NCBI GenBank assembly: GCA_963580455.1
Contig: OY756972.1
Coordinates: 9,935,001-9,999,000 of the forward strand
Direction: 5' to 3'
From: Euonymus europaeus
Taxonomy: Eukaryota; Streptophyta; Magnoliopsida; Celastrales; Celastraceae
DNA length: 64,000 nt
The position numbers and the translations under genes are program-made. Below are positions 37,890-49,889 of the stretch, piece after piece (position 1 is the stretch's first letter; every line of letters starts with the position of its first letter). Under the pieces are notes generated by a model, which saw nothing but the letters and a program-made list of their open reading frames with translations, made no database searches and was not told where the DNA came from.

Positions 37890-39329
37890 GAGTTGAGCAA
37901 CTTCGGACCATCAAAGTTGCTCGGTGTACAATTTTTATTGTTCTTATATGTCAAATTTTACGATATAAGCTTCATAAATTATTTCGATGCCAAAACACCA
38001 ACTTTATATGACAAATGCACAAAATCGTTAAAAGCTCCTCCATAGAGAGAGTTGAGCAACTTCGGACTATCAAAGTTGCTCGGGATAAACTTTTTATTTT
38101 TCTTTTATATCAAATTTTACTAGTATAAGCTTCCTATATTATTTCGATGCCAAAACACCAACTTTCTATGACAAATGGACGAAACTGTTAAAAGCTCCTC
38201 CATAGAGAGAGTTGAGCAAGTTCGGATCATCAAAGTTACTCTATATACACTTTTTATTGTTCTTCTATGTCAAATTTTTTTAATACAAGCTTCCAAGATT
38301 ATTTCGATTCCAAAACACAAACTTTCTATGATTAATGGATAAAACCGTTAAAAACTCCTCCATAGAGAGAGTTGAGCAACTTCGGACTATCAAAGTTGCT
38401 CGGGATAGACTTTTTATTGTTCTTCTATGTCAAATTTTATGAGTATAAGCTTCCAAGATTATTTCGTTTCCAAAACACCAACTTTCTAAGACAAATGGAT
38501 AAAACCGTTAAAAGCTCCTCCATAGAGAGATTTGAGCAACTTCGGACCATCAAAAGTTGCTCGGTGTGCAATTTTTATTGTTCTTATATGTCAAATTTTA
38601 AGAGTATAAGCTTCCTAGATTATTTCGATGCAAAAACACCAACTTTCTATGACAAATGGACGAAACTGTTAATAGCTCCTCCATAGAGAGAGTTGAGCAA
38701 GTTCGGATCATCAAAGTTACTCTATGTACACTTTTTATTGTTCTTCTATGTCAAATTTTTTTAATACAAGCTTCCAAGATTATTTCGATTCCAAAACACC
38801 AACTTTCTATGACTAATGGATAAAACCGTTGAAAGCTCCTCATAGAGAGAGTTGAGCAACTTCGGACTATCAAAGTTGCTCGGGATAGACTTTTTATTGT
38901 TCTTCTATGTCAAATTTTTTGAGTATAAGCTTCCAAGATTATTTCGTTTCCAAAACACCAACTTTCTAAGACAAATGGATAAAACCGTTAAAAGCTCCTC
39001 CATAGAGAGAGTTGAGCAACTTCGGACCATCAAAGTTGCTCGATGTACAATTTTTATTGTTCTTCTATGTCAAATTTTCTGAATATAAGCTTCGTAGATT
39101 ATTTCGATGCCAAAACACCAACTTTCTATGACAAATGGACGAAACCATTAAAAGCTCCTCCATAGAGAGAGTTGAGCAACTTCGGACTATCAAAATTTGT
39201 TCGGGATAGACATTTTACTGTTCTTCTATGTCAAATTTTCTAAATATAAGCTTCGTAGATTATTTCGATGCCAAAACACCAACTTTCTATGGCAAATGGA
39301 GAAAACCGTTAAAAGCTCCTTCATAGAGA
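37890..39329 (+). repeat. 9-mer HOR derivative with m5-to-m8 jump (1440 bp)
   Basis: The order is m1, m2, m3, m4, m5, m8, m4, m12, m13. The m1 lacks one base (TTTTACGATATAAGC near 37966). The m5 tail is GACGAAACTGTTAATAGC, as needed to lead into m8. m8 has a single-base loss (GCTCCTCATAGAG near 38840) and is followed by m4. m13 reads CAAAATTTGTTCGGG, a weakened dyad. Confidence 0.82.
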
Positions 39330-41092
39330 GAGTTGAGCAACTTCGGACCATCAAAGTTGCTCGGTGTACAATTTTTATTGTTCTTATATGTCAAATTTTA
39401 CGAGTATAAGCTTCATAAATTATTTCGATGCCAAAACACCAACTTTATATAACAAATGCACAAAATCGTTAAAAGCTCCTCCATAGAGAGAGTTGAGCAA
39501 CTTCGGACTATCAAAGTTGCTCGGGATAAACTTTTTATTTTTCTTTTATATCAAATTTTACTAGTATAAGCTTCCAAGATTATTTCGTTTCCAAAACACC
39601 AACTTTCTAAGACAAATGGATAAAACCGTTAAAAGCTCCTCCATAGAGAGAGTTGAGCAACTTCGGACTATCAAAAGTTGCTCGGTGTGCAATTTTTATT
39701 GTTCTTATATGTCAAATTTTAAGAGTATAAGCTTCCTAGATTATTTCGATGCCAAAACACCAACTTTCTATCACAAATGGACGAAACTGTTAAAAGCTCC
39801 TCCATAGAGAGAGTTGAGCAAGTTCGGATCATCAAAGTTACTCTATGTACACTTTTTATTGTTCTTCTATGTCAAATTTTTTTAATACAAGCTTCCAAGA
39901 TTATTTCGATTCCAAAACACCAACTTTCTATGACTAATGGATAAAACCGTTGAAAGCTCCTCCATAGAGAGAGTTGAGCAACTTCGGACCATCAAAGTTG
40001 CTCGGTGTACAATTTTTATTGTTCTTATATGTCAAAATTTTAGAGTATAAGCTTCCTAGATTATTTCGATGCCAAAACAAGAACTTTCCATGACAAATGG
40101 ACAAAACCGTTAAAAGCTCCTCCATAGAGAGAGTTGAGCAACTTCGGACCATCAAAAGTTGCTCGGTGTGCAATTTTTATTGTTCTTATATGTCAAATTT
40201 TAAGAGTATAAGCTTCCTAGATTATTTCGATGCCAAAACACCAACTTTTAATGACAAATGTACAAAACCGTTAAAAGCTCCTCCATAGAGAGAGTTGAGG
40301 AACTTCGGACCATCAAAGTTGCTCGGTTTACACTTTTTTTTGTTCTTATATATCAAATTTTATGAGTATAAGCTTCTTAGATTATTTCAATGCCAAAACA
40401 CCAACTTTCTATGACAAATGGACAAAACCGTTAAAAGCTCCTCCATAGAGAGAGTTGAGCAACTTTGGACCATCAAAGTTGCTCGGTGTACAATTTTTAT
40501 TGTTCTTATATGTCAAATTTTAAGAGTACAAGCTTCCTAGATTATTTTGATGCCAAAACACCAACTTTCTATGACAAATGGACAAAACCGTTAATAGCTC
40601 CTCCGAAGAGAGAGTTGAGCAACTTCGGACCATCAAAGTTGCTCTATGTACACTTTTTATTGTTCTTCTATGTAAAATTTTATTAATACAAGCTTCCATA
40701 ATTATTTCGATTCCAAAACACCAATTTTCTATGACAAATGGATAAAACCTTTAAAAGCTCCATCATAGAGAGAGTTGAGCAACTTCGGACCATCAAAGTT
40801 ACTCGGTGTACAATTTTTATTGTTCTTATATGTCAAATTTTAAGAGTATAAGCTTCCTAGATTATTTCGATGCCAAAACACCAACTTTCTATGACAAGTG
40901 GACGAAACCGTTAATAGCTCCTCCATAGAGAGAGTTGAGCAACTTTCGACTATCAAAAGTTGCTCGGGATAGACATTTTATTGTTCTTCTATGTCAAATT
41001 TTCTAAATATAAGCTTCGTAGATTATTTCGATGCCAAAACACCAACTTTCTATGGCAAATGGAGAAAACCGTTAAAAGCTCCTTCATAGAGA
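39330..41092 (+). repeat. 11-mer HOR derivative with m2/m4 chimera (1763 bp)
   Basis: m1 is followed by a monomer with an m2 front (GGGATAAAC, TTTTTC, ACTAGTATAAGC) and an m4 rear (TTCCAAGATTATTTCGTTTCC near 39570), joined at the HindIII site. The rest, from about 39669, is duplication C: m5, m8, m9, m5-like, a GGTTTACAC monomer, AACTTTGGACC, GCTCTATGTACAC, GTTACTCGGTGTAC and m13. Confidence 0.8.
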
Positions 41093-42384
41093 GAGTTGAG
41101 CAACTTCAAACCATCAAAGTTGCTCGGTGTACAATTTTTATTGTTCTTATATGTCAAATTTTACGAGTATAAGCTTCATAGATTATTTCGATGCCAAAAC
41201 ACCAACTTTATATGACAAATGCATAAAATCGTTAAAAGCTCCTCCATAGAGAGAGTTGAGCAACTTCGGACTATCAAAGTTGCTCGAGATAAACTTTTTA
41301 TTTTTCTTTTATGTCAAATTTTACTAGTATAAGCTTCCTAGATTATTTCGATGCCAAAACACCAACTTTCTATGACAAATGTACGAAACTGTTAAAAGCT
41401 CCTCCATAGAGAGAGTTGAGCAAGTTCGGATCATCGAAGTTACTCTATGTGCACTTTTTATTGTTCTTCTATTTCAAATTTTTTTAATACAAGCTTCCAA
41501 GATTATTTCGATTCGAAAACACCAACTTTCTATGATTAGTGGATAAAACCGTTAAAAACTCCTCCATAGAGAGAGTTGAGCAACTTCGGACCATCAAAGT
41601 TGCTCGGTGTACAATTTTTATTGTTCTTATATGTCAAAATTTAAGAGTATAAGCTTCCTAGATTATTTCGATGCGAAAACAAGAACTTTCTATGACAAAT
41701 GGACAAAACCGTTAAAAGCTCCTCCATAGAGGGAGTTGAGCAACTTCGGACCATCAAAGTTGCTCGGTTTACACTTTTTTTTGTTCTTATATATCAAATT
41801 TTATGAGTATAAGCTTCTTAGATTATTTCGATGCCAAAACACCAACTTTCTATGACAAATGGACAAAACCATTAAAAGCTCCTCGATAGAGAGAGTTGAG
41901 CAACCTCGGACTACAAAAGTTGCTCGGGATAGACTTTTTATTGTTCTTTTATGTCAAATTTTATGAGTATAAGCTTCCTAGATTATTTCGATGACAAAAC
42001 ACCAACTTTCTATGAAAAATGAACAAAACCGTTAAAAGCTCCTCCATAGAGAGAGTTGAGCAACTTCGGACCATCAAAGTTGCTCGGTGTACAATTTTTA
42101 TTGTTCTTCAATGTCAAATTTTCTGAATATAAGCTTCCTAGATTATTTCGATGCCAAAACACCAACTTTCTATGACAAATTGACGAAACCGTTAAAAGCT
42201 CCTCCATAGAGAGAGTTGAGCAACTTCGGACCATCAAAAGTTGCTCGGGATAGACATTTTATTGTTCTTCTATGTCAAATTTTCTGAATATAAGCTTCGT
42301 AGATTATTTCGATGCCAAAACACCAACTTCCTATGACAAATGGATAAAACCGTTAAAATCTCCTCCATAGAGAGAGTTGAGCAC
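39669..42384 (+). repeat. Segmental duplication C, right copy (~2.7 kb)
   Basis: Counterpart of 25265-27980. Differences include GCATAAAATC for GCACAAAATC (41221), CTCGAGATAAAC for CTCGGGATAAAC (41284), AGAGGGAGTTG near 41730, and GCACTTCGG, lacking one A, at about 42381. Beyond the end the sequence switches to the P cassette. Confidence 0.82.
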
Positions 42385-43010
42385 TTCGGACCATCAAAGT
42401 TGCTCGGTGTATACTTTTTATTGTTCTTATATGTCAAATTTTATGAGTATAAGCTTCCTAGATTATTTCGATGCCAAAACACCAACTATCCTTGACAAAT
42501 GGACAAAACCGTTAAAGGCTTCTCCATAGCAGAATTGAGCAAATTCGGACCATCAAACTTGCTCGGTGTACAATTTTTATTGTTCCTATATGTCAAATTT
42601 TATGAGTATAAGCTTCATCGATTATTTGGATGCCAAAACACCAACTTTCTATGACAAATGGACGAAACCGTTAAAAGTTTCTCCATGGAAAAGTTGGGCA
42701 ACTTCGGAACATCGAAGTTGCTCGCTGTACAATTTTTATCGTTCTTATATGTCAAATTTTTTGAATATAAGCTTCATAGATTATTTCGATGCCAAAACAC
42801 TAACTTTCTATGACAAATGGACGAAACCGTTTAAAGCTCTTCCTTATAGAGAGTTGAGCAACTTCGGACTTTCAAAGTTGCTCGGGATAGACTTTTTGTT
42901 GTTCTTCTATGTCAAATTTTAGTTGTATAAGCTTCCTAGATTATTTCGATGCCAAAACACCAACTTTCTATGACAAATGGACAAAACCATTAAAAGCTCC
43001 TCGATAGAGA
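42374..43010 (+). repeat. P cassette, copy 1 (four special monomers, 637 bp)
   Basis: Four monomers in fixed order. P1 has GGTGTATACTTTTTATTG and CAACTATCCTTGAC. P2 starts CATAGCAGAATTGAGC, lacks one base, and has AAACTTGCTCGG and GTTCCTATATG. P3 starts CTCCATGGAAAAGTTGGGC, also one base short, with GGAACATCGAAGTTGC, TTTTTATCGTTC and AACACTAAC. P4 has GGACTTTCAAAG, TTTTTGTTGTTC and AGTTGTATAAGC. P2 and P3 are 159 bp, so reading frames persist unusually far here (357 bp from 42566), but only from a GTG codon. Confidence 0.85.
42698..42721. other. Tighter dyad in P3 monomer (example copy)
   Basis: GCAACTTCG (42698-42706) and CGAAGTTGC (42713-42721) pair perfectly around a six-base spacer. One mismatch further out allows 11-bp arms. 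The change CATCAAAG to CATCGAAG extends the stem inward compared with the ordinary monomer. It is present in all P3 copies seen, although the copy near 46381 has a weaker outer arm and the copy near 49580 has a T mismatch beside the loop. Confidence 0.85.
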
Positions 43011-43491
43011 GAGTTGAGCAACTTCGGACTACAAAAGTTGCTCGGGATAGACTTTTTATTGTTCTTTTATGTCAAATTTTATGAGTATAAGCTTCCTAGA
43101 TTATTTCGATGACAAAACACCAACTTTCTATGAAAAATGAACAAAACCGTTAAAAGCTCCTCCATAGAGAGAGTTGAGCAACTTCGGACCATCAAAGTTG
43201 CTCGGTGTACAATTTTTATTGTTCTTCTATGTCAAATTTTTTGAATATAAGCTTCGTAGATTATTTCGATGCCAAAACACCAACTTTCTATGACAAATTG
43301 ACGAAACCGTTAAAAGCACCTCCATAGAGAGAGTTGAGCAACTTCGGACCATCAAAAGTTGCTCGGGATAGACATTTTATTGTTCTTCTATGTCAAATTT
43401 TCTGAATATAAGCTTCGTAGATTATTTCGATGCCAAAACACCAACTTCCTATGACAAATGGATAAAACCGTTAAAAGCTGCTCCGTAGAGA

Positions 43492-44129
43492 GAGTTGAGC
43501 AACTTCGGACCATCAAAGTTTCCCGGTGTATACTTTTTATTGTTCTTATATGTCAAATTTTATGAGTATAAGCTTCCTAGATTATTTCGATGCCAAAACA
43601 CCAACTATCCTAGACAAATGGACAAAACCGTTAAAGGCTTCTCCATAGCAGAGTTGAGCAAATTCGGACCTTCAAACTTGCTCGGTGTACAATTTTTATT
43701 GTTCCTATATGTCAAATTTTATGAGTATAAGCTTCATCGATTATTTCGATGCCAAAACACCAACTTTCTATGACAAATGGACGAAACCGTTAAAAGTTTC
43801 TCCATCGAAAAGTTGGGCAACTTCGGAACATCGAAGTTGCTCGCTGTACAATTTTTATCGTTCTTATATGTCAAATTTTTTGAATACAAGCTTCATAGAT
43901 TATTTCGATGACAAAACACTAACTTTCTATGACAAATGGACGAAACCGTTTAAAGCTCCTCCTTAGAGAGAGTTGAGCAACTTCGGACTTTCAAAGTTGC
44001 TCGGGATAGACTTTTTGTTGTTCTTCTATGTCAAATTTTAGTTGTATAAGCTTCCTAGATTATTTCGATGCCAAAACACCAACTTTCTATGACAAATGGA
44101 CAAAACCGTTAAAAGCTCCTCCATAGAGC
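43492..44129 (+). repeat. P cassette, copy 2
   Basis: Same P1-P4 order as at 42374, 1118 bp later, after three ordinary monomers of the GATGACAAAACACC, AAATTGACG and CAACTTCCTATG types. P1 has CAAAGTTTCCCGG, which breaks the usual AAGTTGCTC arm. P3 has CTCCATCGAAAAG and GAATACAAGC. Confidence 0.85.
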
Positions 44130-46051
44130 GAGTTGAGCAACTTTGGACCATCAAAGTTGCTCGGCGTACAATTTTTATTGTTCTTATATGTCAAATTTTA
44201 AGAGTACAAGCTTCCTAGATTATTTTGATGCCAAAAAACCAACTTTCTATGACAAATGGACAAAACCGTTAATAGCTCCTCCGAAGAGAGAGTTGAGCAA
44301 CCTCGGACCATCAAAGTTGCTCTATGTACACTTTTTATTGTTCTTCTATGTAAAATTTTATTAATACAAGCTTCCATGATTATTTCGATTCCAAAACACC
44401 AACTTTCTATGACAAATGGATAAATCCTTTAAAAGCTCCACCATAGAGAGAGTTGAGCAACTTCGGACCATCAAAGTTACTCGGTGTACAATTTTTATTG
44501 TTCTTATATGTCAAATTTTAAGAGTATAAGCTTCCTAGATTATTTCGATGCCAAAACACCAACTTTCTATGACAAATGGACGAAACCGTTAATAGCTCCT
44601 CCATAGAGAGAGTTTAGCAACTTTGGACTATCAAAAGTTGCTCGGGATAGACATTTTATTGTTCTTCTATGTCAAATTTTCTAAATATAAGCTTCGAAGA
44701 TTATTTCGATGCCAAAACACCAACTTTCTATGGCAAATGGAGAAAACCGTTAAAAGCTCCTTCATAGAGAGAGTTGAGCAACTTCAAACCATCAAAGTTG
44801 CTCGGTGTACAATTTTAATTGTTCTTATATGTCAAATTTTACGAGTATAAGCTTCATAGATTATTTCGATGCCAAAACACCAACTTTATATGACAAATGC
44901 ACAAAATCGTTAAAAGCTCCTCCATAGAGAGAGTTGAGCAACTTCGGACTATCAAAGTTGCTCGGGATAAACTTTTTATTTTTCTTTTATGTCAAATTTT
45001 ACTAGTATAAGCTTCCTAGATTATTTCGATGCCAAAACACCAACTTTCTACGACAAATGGACGAAACTGTTAAAAGCTCCTCCATAGAGAGAGTTGAGCA
45101 AGTTCGGATCATCAAAGTTACTCTATGTACACTTTTTATTGTTCTTCTATGTCAAATTTTTTTAATACAAGCTTCCAAGATTATTTCGATTCCAAAACAC
45201 CAACTTTCTATGATTAATGGATAAAACCGTTAAAAACTCTTCCATAGAGAGAGTTGAGCAACTTCGGACCATCAAAATTGCTCGGTGTACAATTTTTATT
45301 GTTCTTATATGTCAAAATTTAAGAGTATAAGCTTCCTAGATTATTTCGATGCGAAAACAAGAACTTTCTATGACAAATGGACAAAACCGTTAAAAGCTCC
45401 TCCATAGAGGGAGTTGAGCAACTTCGGACCATCAAAGTTGCTCGGTTTACACTTTTTTTTGTTCTTATATATCAAATTTTATGAGTATAAGCTTCTTAGA
45501 TTATTTCGATGCCAAAACACCAACTTTCTATGACAAATGGACAAAACCATTAAAAGCTCCTCGATAGAGAGAGTTGAGCAACTTCGGACTACAAAAGTTG
45601 CTCGGGATAGACTTTCTATTGTTCTTTTATGTCAAATTTTATGAGTATAAGCTTCCTAGATTATTTCGATGACAAAACACCAACTTTCTATGAAAAATGA
45701 ACAAAACCGTTAAAAGCTCCTCCATAGAGAGAGTTGAGCAACTTCGGACCATCAAAGTTGCTCGGTGTACAATTTTTATTGTTCTTCTATGTCAAATTTT
45801 CTGAATATAAGCTTCGTAGATTATTTCGATGCCAAAACACCAACTTTCTATGACAAATTGACGAAACCGTTAAAAGCTCATCCATAGAGAGAGTTGAGCA
45901 ACTTCGGACCATCAAAAGTTGCTCGGGATAGGCATTTTATTGTTCTTCTATGTCAAATTTTCTGAATATAAGCTTCGTAGATTATTTCGATGCCAAAACA
46001 CCAACTTCCTATGACAAATGGATAAAACCGTTAAAAGCTCCTCCATAGAGA
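44130..46051 (+). repeat. HOR filler between P copies 2 and 3 (12 monomers)
   Basis: With the preceding cassette this makes a 2560-bp 16-mer. It has AACTTTGGACC/AGAGTACAAGC, GCTCTATGTACAC, GTTACTCGGTGTAC, m13 (44611), m1 (44771), m2-like, TTACTCTATG, GATGCGAAAACAAGAAC, GGTTTACAC, GATGACAAAACACC, AAATTGACG and CAACTTCCTATG monomers, the same series as in the 15-mer at 26-31 kb but without m10/m11. m1 has the unusual AATTTTAATTG. Confidence 0.8.
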
Positions 46052-46689
46052 GAGTTGAGCAACTTCGGACCATCAAAGTTGCAAGGTGTATACTTTTTAT
46101 TGTTCTTATATGTCAAATTTTATGAGTATAAGCTTCCTAGATTATTTCGATGCCAAAACACCAACTATCCTTGACAAATGGACAAAACCGTTAAAGGCTT
46201 CTCCATAGCAGAATTGAGCAAATTCGGACTATCAAACTTGCTCGGTGTACAATTTTTATTGTTCCTATATGTCAAATTTTATGAGTATAAGCTTCATCGA
46301 TTATTTCGATGCCAAAACACCAACTTTCTATGACAAATGGACGAAACCGTTAAAAGTTTCTCCGTCGAAAAGTTCGCCAACTTCGGAACATCGAAGTTGC
46401 TCGCTGTACAATTTTTATCGTTCTTATATGTCAAATTTTTTGAATATAAGCTTCATAGATTATTTCGATGCCAAAACACTAACTTTCTATGACAAATGGA
46501 CGAAACTGTTTAAAGCTCCTCCTTAGAGAGAGTTGAGCAACTTCGGACTTTCAAAGTTGCTCGGGATAGACTTTTTGTTGTTCTTCTATGTCAAATTTTA
46601 GTTGTATAAGCTTCCTAGATTATTTCGTTGCCAAAACACCTACTTTCTATGACAAATGGACAAAACCGTTAAAAGCTCCTCCATAGAGA
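46052..46689 (+). repeat. P cassette, copy 3
   Basis: P1-P4, 2560 bp (16 monomers) after copy 2. P1 has CAAAGTTGCAAGGTG, P3 has CTCCGTCGAAAAGTTCGCC, and P4 has TTTCGTTGCCAAAACACCTAC. Confidence 0.85.
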
Positions 46690-49251
46690 GAGTTGAGCAA
46701 CTTTCGACCATCAAAGTTGCTCGGCGTACAATTTTTATTGTTCTTATATGTCAAATTTTAAGAGTACAAGCTTCCTAGATTATTTTGATGCCAAAACACC
46801 AACTTTCTATGACAAATGGACAAAACCGTTAATAGCTCCTCCGAAGAGAGAGTTGAGCAATTTCGGACCATCAAAGTTGCTCTATGTACACTTTTTATTG
46901 TTCTTCTACGTAAAATTTTATTAATACAAGTTTCCATGATTATTTCGATTCCAAAACACCAACTTTCTATGACAAATGGATAAAACCTTTAAAAGCTCCA
47001 CCATAGAGAGAGTTGAGCAACTTCGGACCATCAAAGTTACTCGGTGTACAATTTTTATTGTTCTTATATGTCAAATTTTAAGAGTATAAGCTTCCTAGAT
47101 TATTTCGATGGCAAAACACCAACTTTCTATGACAAATGGACGAAACCGTTAATAGCTCCTCCATAGAGAGAGTTGAGCAACTTTGGACTATCAAAAGTTG
47201 CTTGGGATAGACATTTTATTGTTCTTCTATGTCAAATTTTCTAAATATAAGCTTCGTAGATTATTTCGATGCCAAAACACCAACTTTCTATGGCAAATGG
47301 AGAAAACCGTTAAAAGCTCCTTCATAGAGAGAGTTGAGCAACTTCAAACCATCAAAGTTGCTCGGTGTACAATTTTTATTGTTCTTATATGTCAAATTTT
47401 ACGAGTATAAGCTTCATAGATTATTTCGATGCGAAAACAAGAACTTTCTATGACAAATGGACAAAACCGTTAAAAGCTCCTCCATAGAGGGAGTTGAGCA
47501 ACTTCGGACCATCAAAGTTGCTCGGTTTACACTTTTTTTTGTTCTTATATATCAAATTTTATGAGTATAAGCTTCTTAGATTATTTCGATGCCAAAACAC
47601 CAACTTTCTATGACAAATGGACAAAACCATTAAAAGCTCCTCGATAGAGAGAGTTGAGCAACTTCGGACTACAAAAGTTGCTCGGGATAGACTTTTTATT
47701 GTTCTTTTATGTCAAATTTTATGAGTATAAGCTTCCTAGATTATTTCGATGACAAAACACCAACTTTCTATGAAAAATGAACAAAACCGTTAAAAGCTCC
47801 TCCATAGAGAGAGTTGAGCAACTTCGGACCATCAAAGTTGCTCGGTGTACAATTTTTATTGTTCTTCTATGTCAAATTTTCTGAATATAAGCTTCGTAGA
47901 TTATTTCGATGCCAAAACACCAACTTTCTATGACAAATTGACGAAACCGTTAAAAGCTCCTCCATAGAGAGAGTTGAGCAACTTCGGACCATCAAAAGTT
48001 GCTCGGGATAGACATTTTATTGTTCTTCTATGTCAAATTTTCTGAATATAAGCTTCGTAGATTATTTCGATGCCAAAACACGAACTTCCTATGACAAATG
48101 GATAAAACCGTTAAAAGCTCCTCCATAGAGAGAGTTGAGCAACTTCGGACCATCAAAGTTGCTCGGTGTATACTTTTTATTGTTCTTATATGTCAAATTT
48201 TATGAGTATAAGCTTCGTAGATTATTTCGATGCCAAAATACCAACTTTCTACGACAAATGGACGAAACTGTTAAAAGCTCCTCCATAGAGAGAGTTGAGC
48301 AAGTTCGGATCATCAAAGTTACTCTATGCGCACTTTTTATTGTTCTTCTATGTCAAATTTTTTTAATACAAGCTTCCAAGATTATTTCGATTCGAAAACA
48401 CCAACTTTCTATGATTAATGGATAAAACCGTTAAAAACTCCTCCATAGAGAGAGTTGAGTAACTTCGAACCATCAAAGTTGCTCGGTGTACAATTTTTAT
48501 TGTTCTTATATGTCAAAATTTGAGAGTATAAGCTACCTAGATTATTTCGATGCTAAAACAAGAACTTTCTATGACAAATGGACAAAACCGTTAAAAGCTC
48601 ATCTATAGAGGGAGTTGAGCAACTTCGGACCACCAAAGTTGCTCGGTTTACATTTTTTTTGTTCTTATATATCAAATTTTATGAGTATAAGCTTCTTAGA
48701 TTATTTTGATGCCAAAACACCAACTTTCTATGACAAATGGACAAAACCATTAAAAGCTCCTCCATAGAGAGAGTTGAGCAACTTTGGACTACAAAAGTTG
48801 CTCGGGATAGACTTTTTATTGTTCTTTTATGTCAAATTTTACGAGTATAAGCTTCCTAGATTATTTCGATGACAAAACACCAACTTTCTATGAAAAATGA
48901 ACAAAACCGTTAAAAGCTCCTCCATAGAGAGAGTTGAGCAACTTCGGACCATCAAAGTTGCTCGGTGTACAATTTTTATTGTTCTTCTATGTCAAATTTT
49001 CTGAATATAAGCTTCGTAGATTATTTCGATGCCAAAACACCAACTTTCTATGACAAATTGACGAAACCGTTAAAAGCTCCTCCATAGAGAGAGTTGAGCA
49101 ACTTCGGACCATCAAAAGTTGCTCGGTATAGACATTTTATGTTTCTTCTATGTCAAATTTTCTGAATATAAGCTTCGTAGGTTATTTCGATGACAAAACA
49201 CTAACTTTCTATGACAAATGGATAAAACCGGTAAAAGCTCCTCCATAGAGA
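46690..49251 (+). repeat. HOR filler between P copies 3 and 4 (16 monomers)
   Basis: The same series as the previous filler, but m1 at 47331 is followed by a rear with GATGCGAAAACAAGAAC. The series from there to CGAACTTCCTATG is then repeated in a second, diverged form (48.1-49.25 kb), making a 20-mer of 3200 bp with the cassette. A lost HindIII site (AAGCTACC) lies near 48531 and another (AAGTTTCC) near 46929. Confidence 0.78.
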
Positions 49252-49889
49252 GAGTTGAGCAACTTCGGACCATCAAAGTTGCTCGGTGTATACTTTTTAT
49301 TGTTCTTATATGTCAAATTTTATGAGTATAAGCTTCCTAGATTATTTCGATGCCAAAACACCAACTTTCCTTGACAAATGGACAAAACCGTTAAAGGCTT
49401 CTCCCTAGCAGAGTTGAGCAACTTCGGACCATCAAACTTGCTCGGTGTACAATTTTTATTGTTTCTATATGTCAAATTTTACGAGTATAAGCTTCATCGA
49501 TTATTTCGATGCCAAAACACCAACTTTCTATGACAAATGGACGAAACCGTTAAAAGTTTCTCCATGGAAAAGTTGGGCAACTTCGTAACATCGAAGTTGC
49601 TCGGTGTACAATTTTTATCGTTCTTATATGTCAAATTTTTTGAATATAAGCTTCATAGATTATTTCGATGCCAAAACACTAACTTTCTATGACAAATGGA
49701 CGAAACCGTTTAAAGCTCCTCCTTAGAGAGAGTTGAGCAACTTCGGACTTTCAAAGTTGCTCGGGATAGACTTTTTGTTGTTCTTCTATATCAAATTTTA
49801 GTTGTATAAGCTTCCTAGATTATTTCGATGCCAAAACACCAACTTTCTATGACAAATGGACAAAACTTTTAAAAGCTCCTCCATAGAGA
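49252..49889 (+). repeat. P cassette, copy 4
   Basis: P1-P4, 3200 bp (20 monomers) after copy 3. It is preceded by a monomer with CATTTTATGTTTCTTC and ACCGGTAAAAGC. This lead-in also precedes copies 5 and 6, and only its ACCGGTAAAAGC tail precedes copy 7. P1 has CAACTTTCCTTGAC and P2 has CTCCCTAGCAGAG. Confidence 0.85.

Noticed and set aside
46190..46260. Compensatory base changes in the P2 dyad (GAGCAAATT / AACTTGCTC)
   Set aside because: Both arms changed at paired positions, but the new bases (A and C) do not pair, so it is not evidence for a selected stem.
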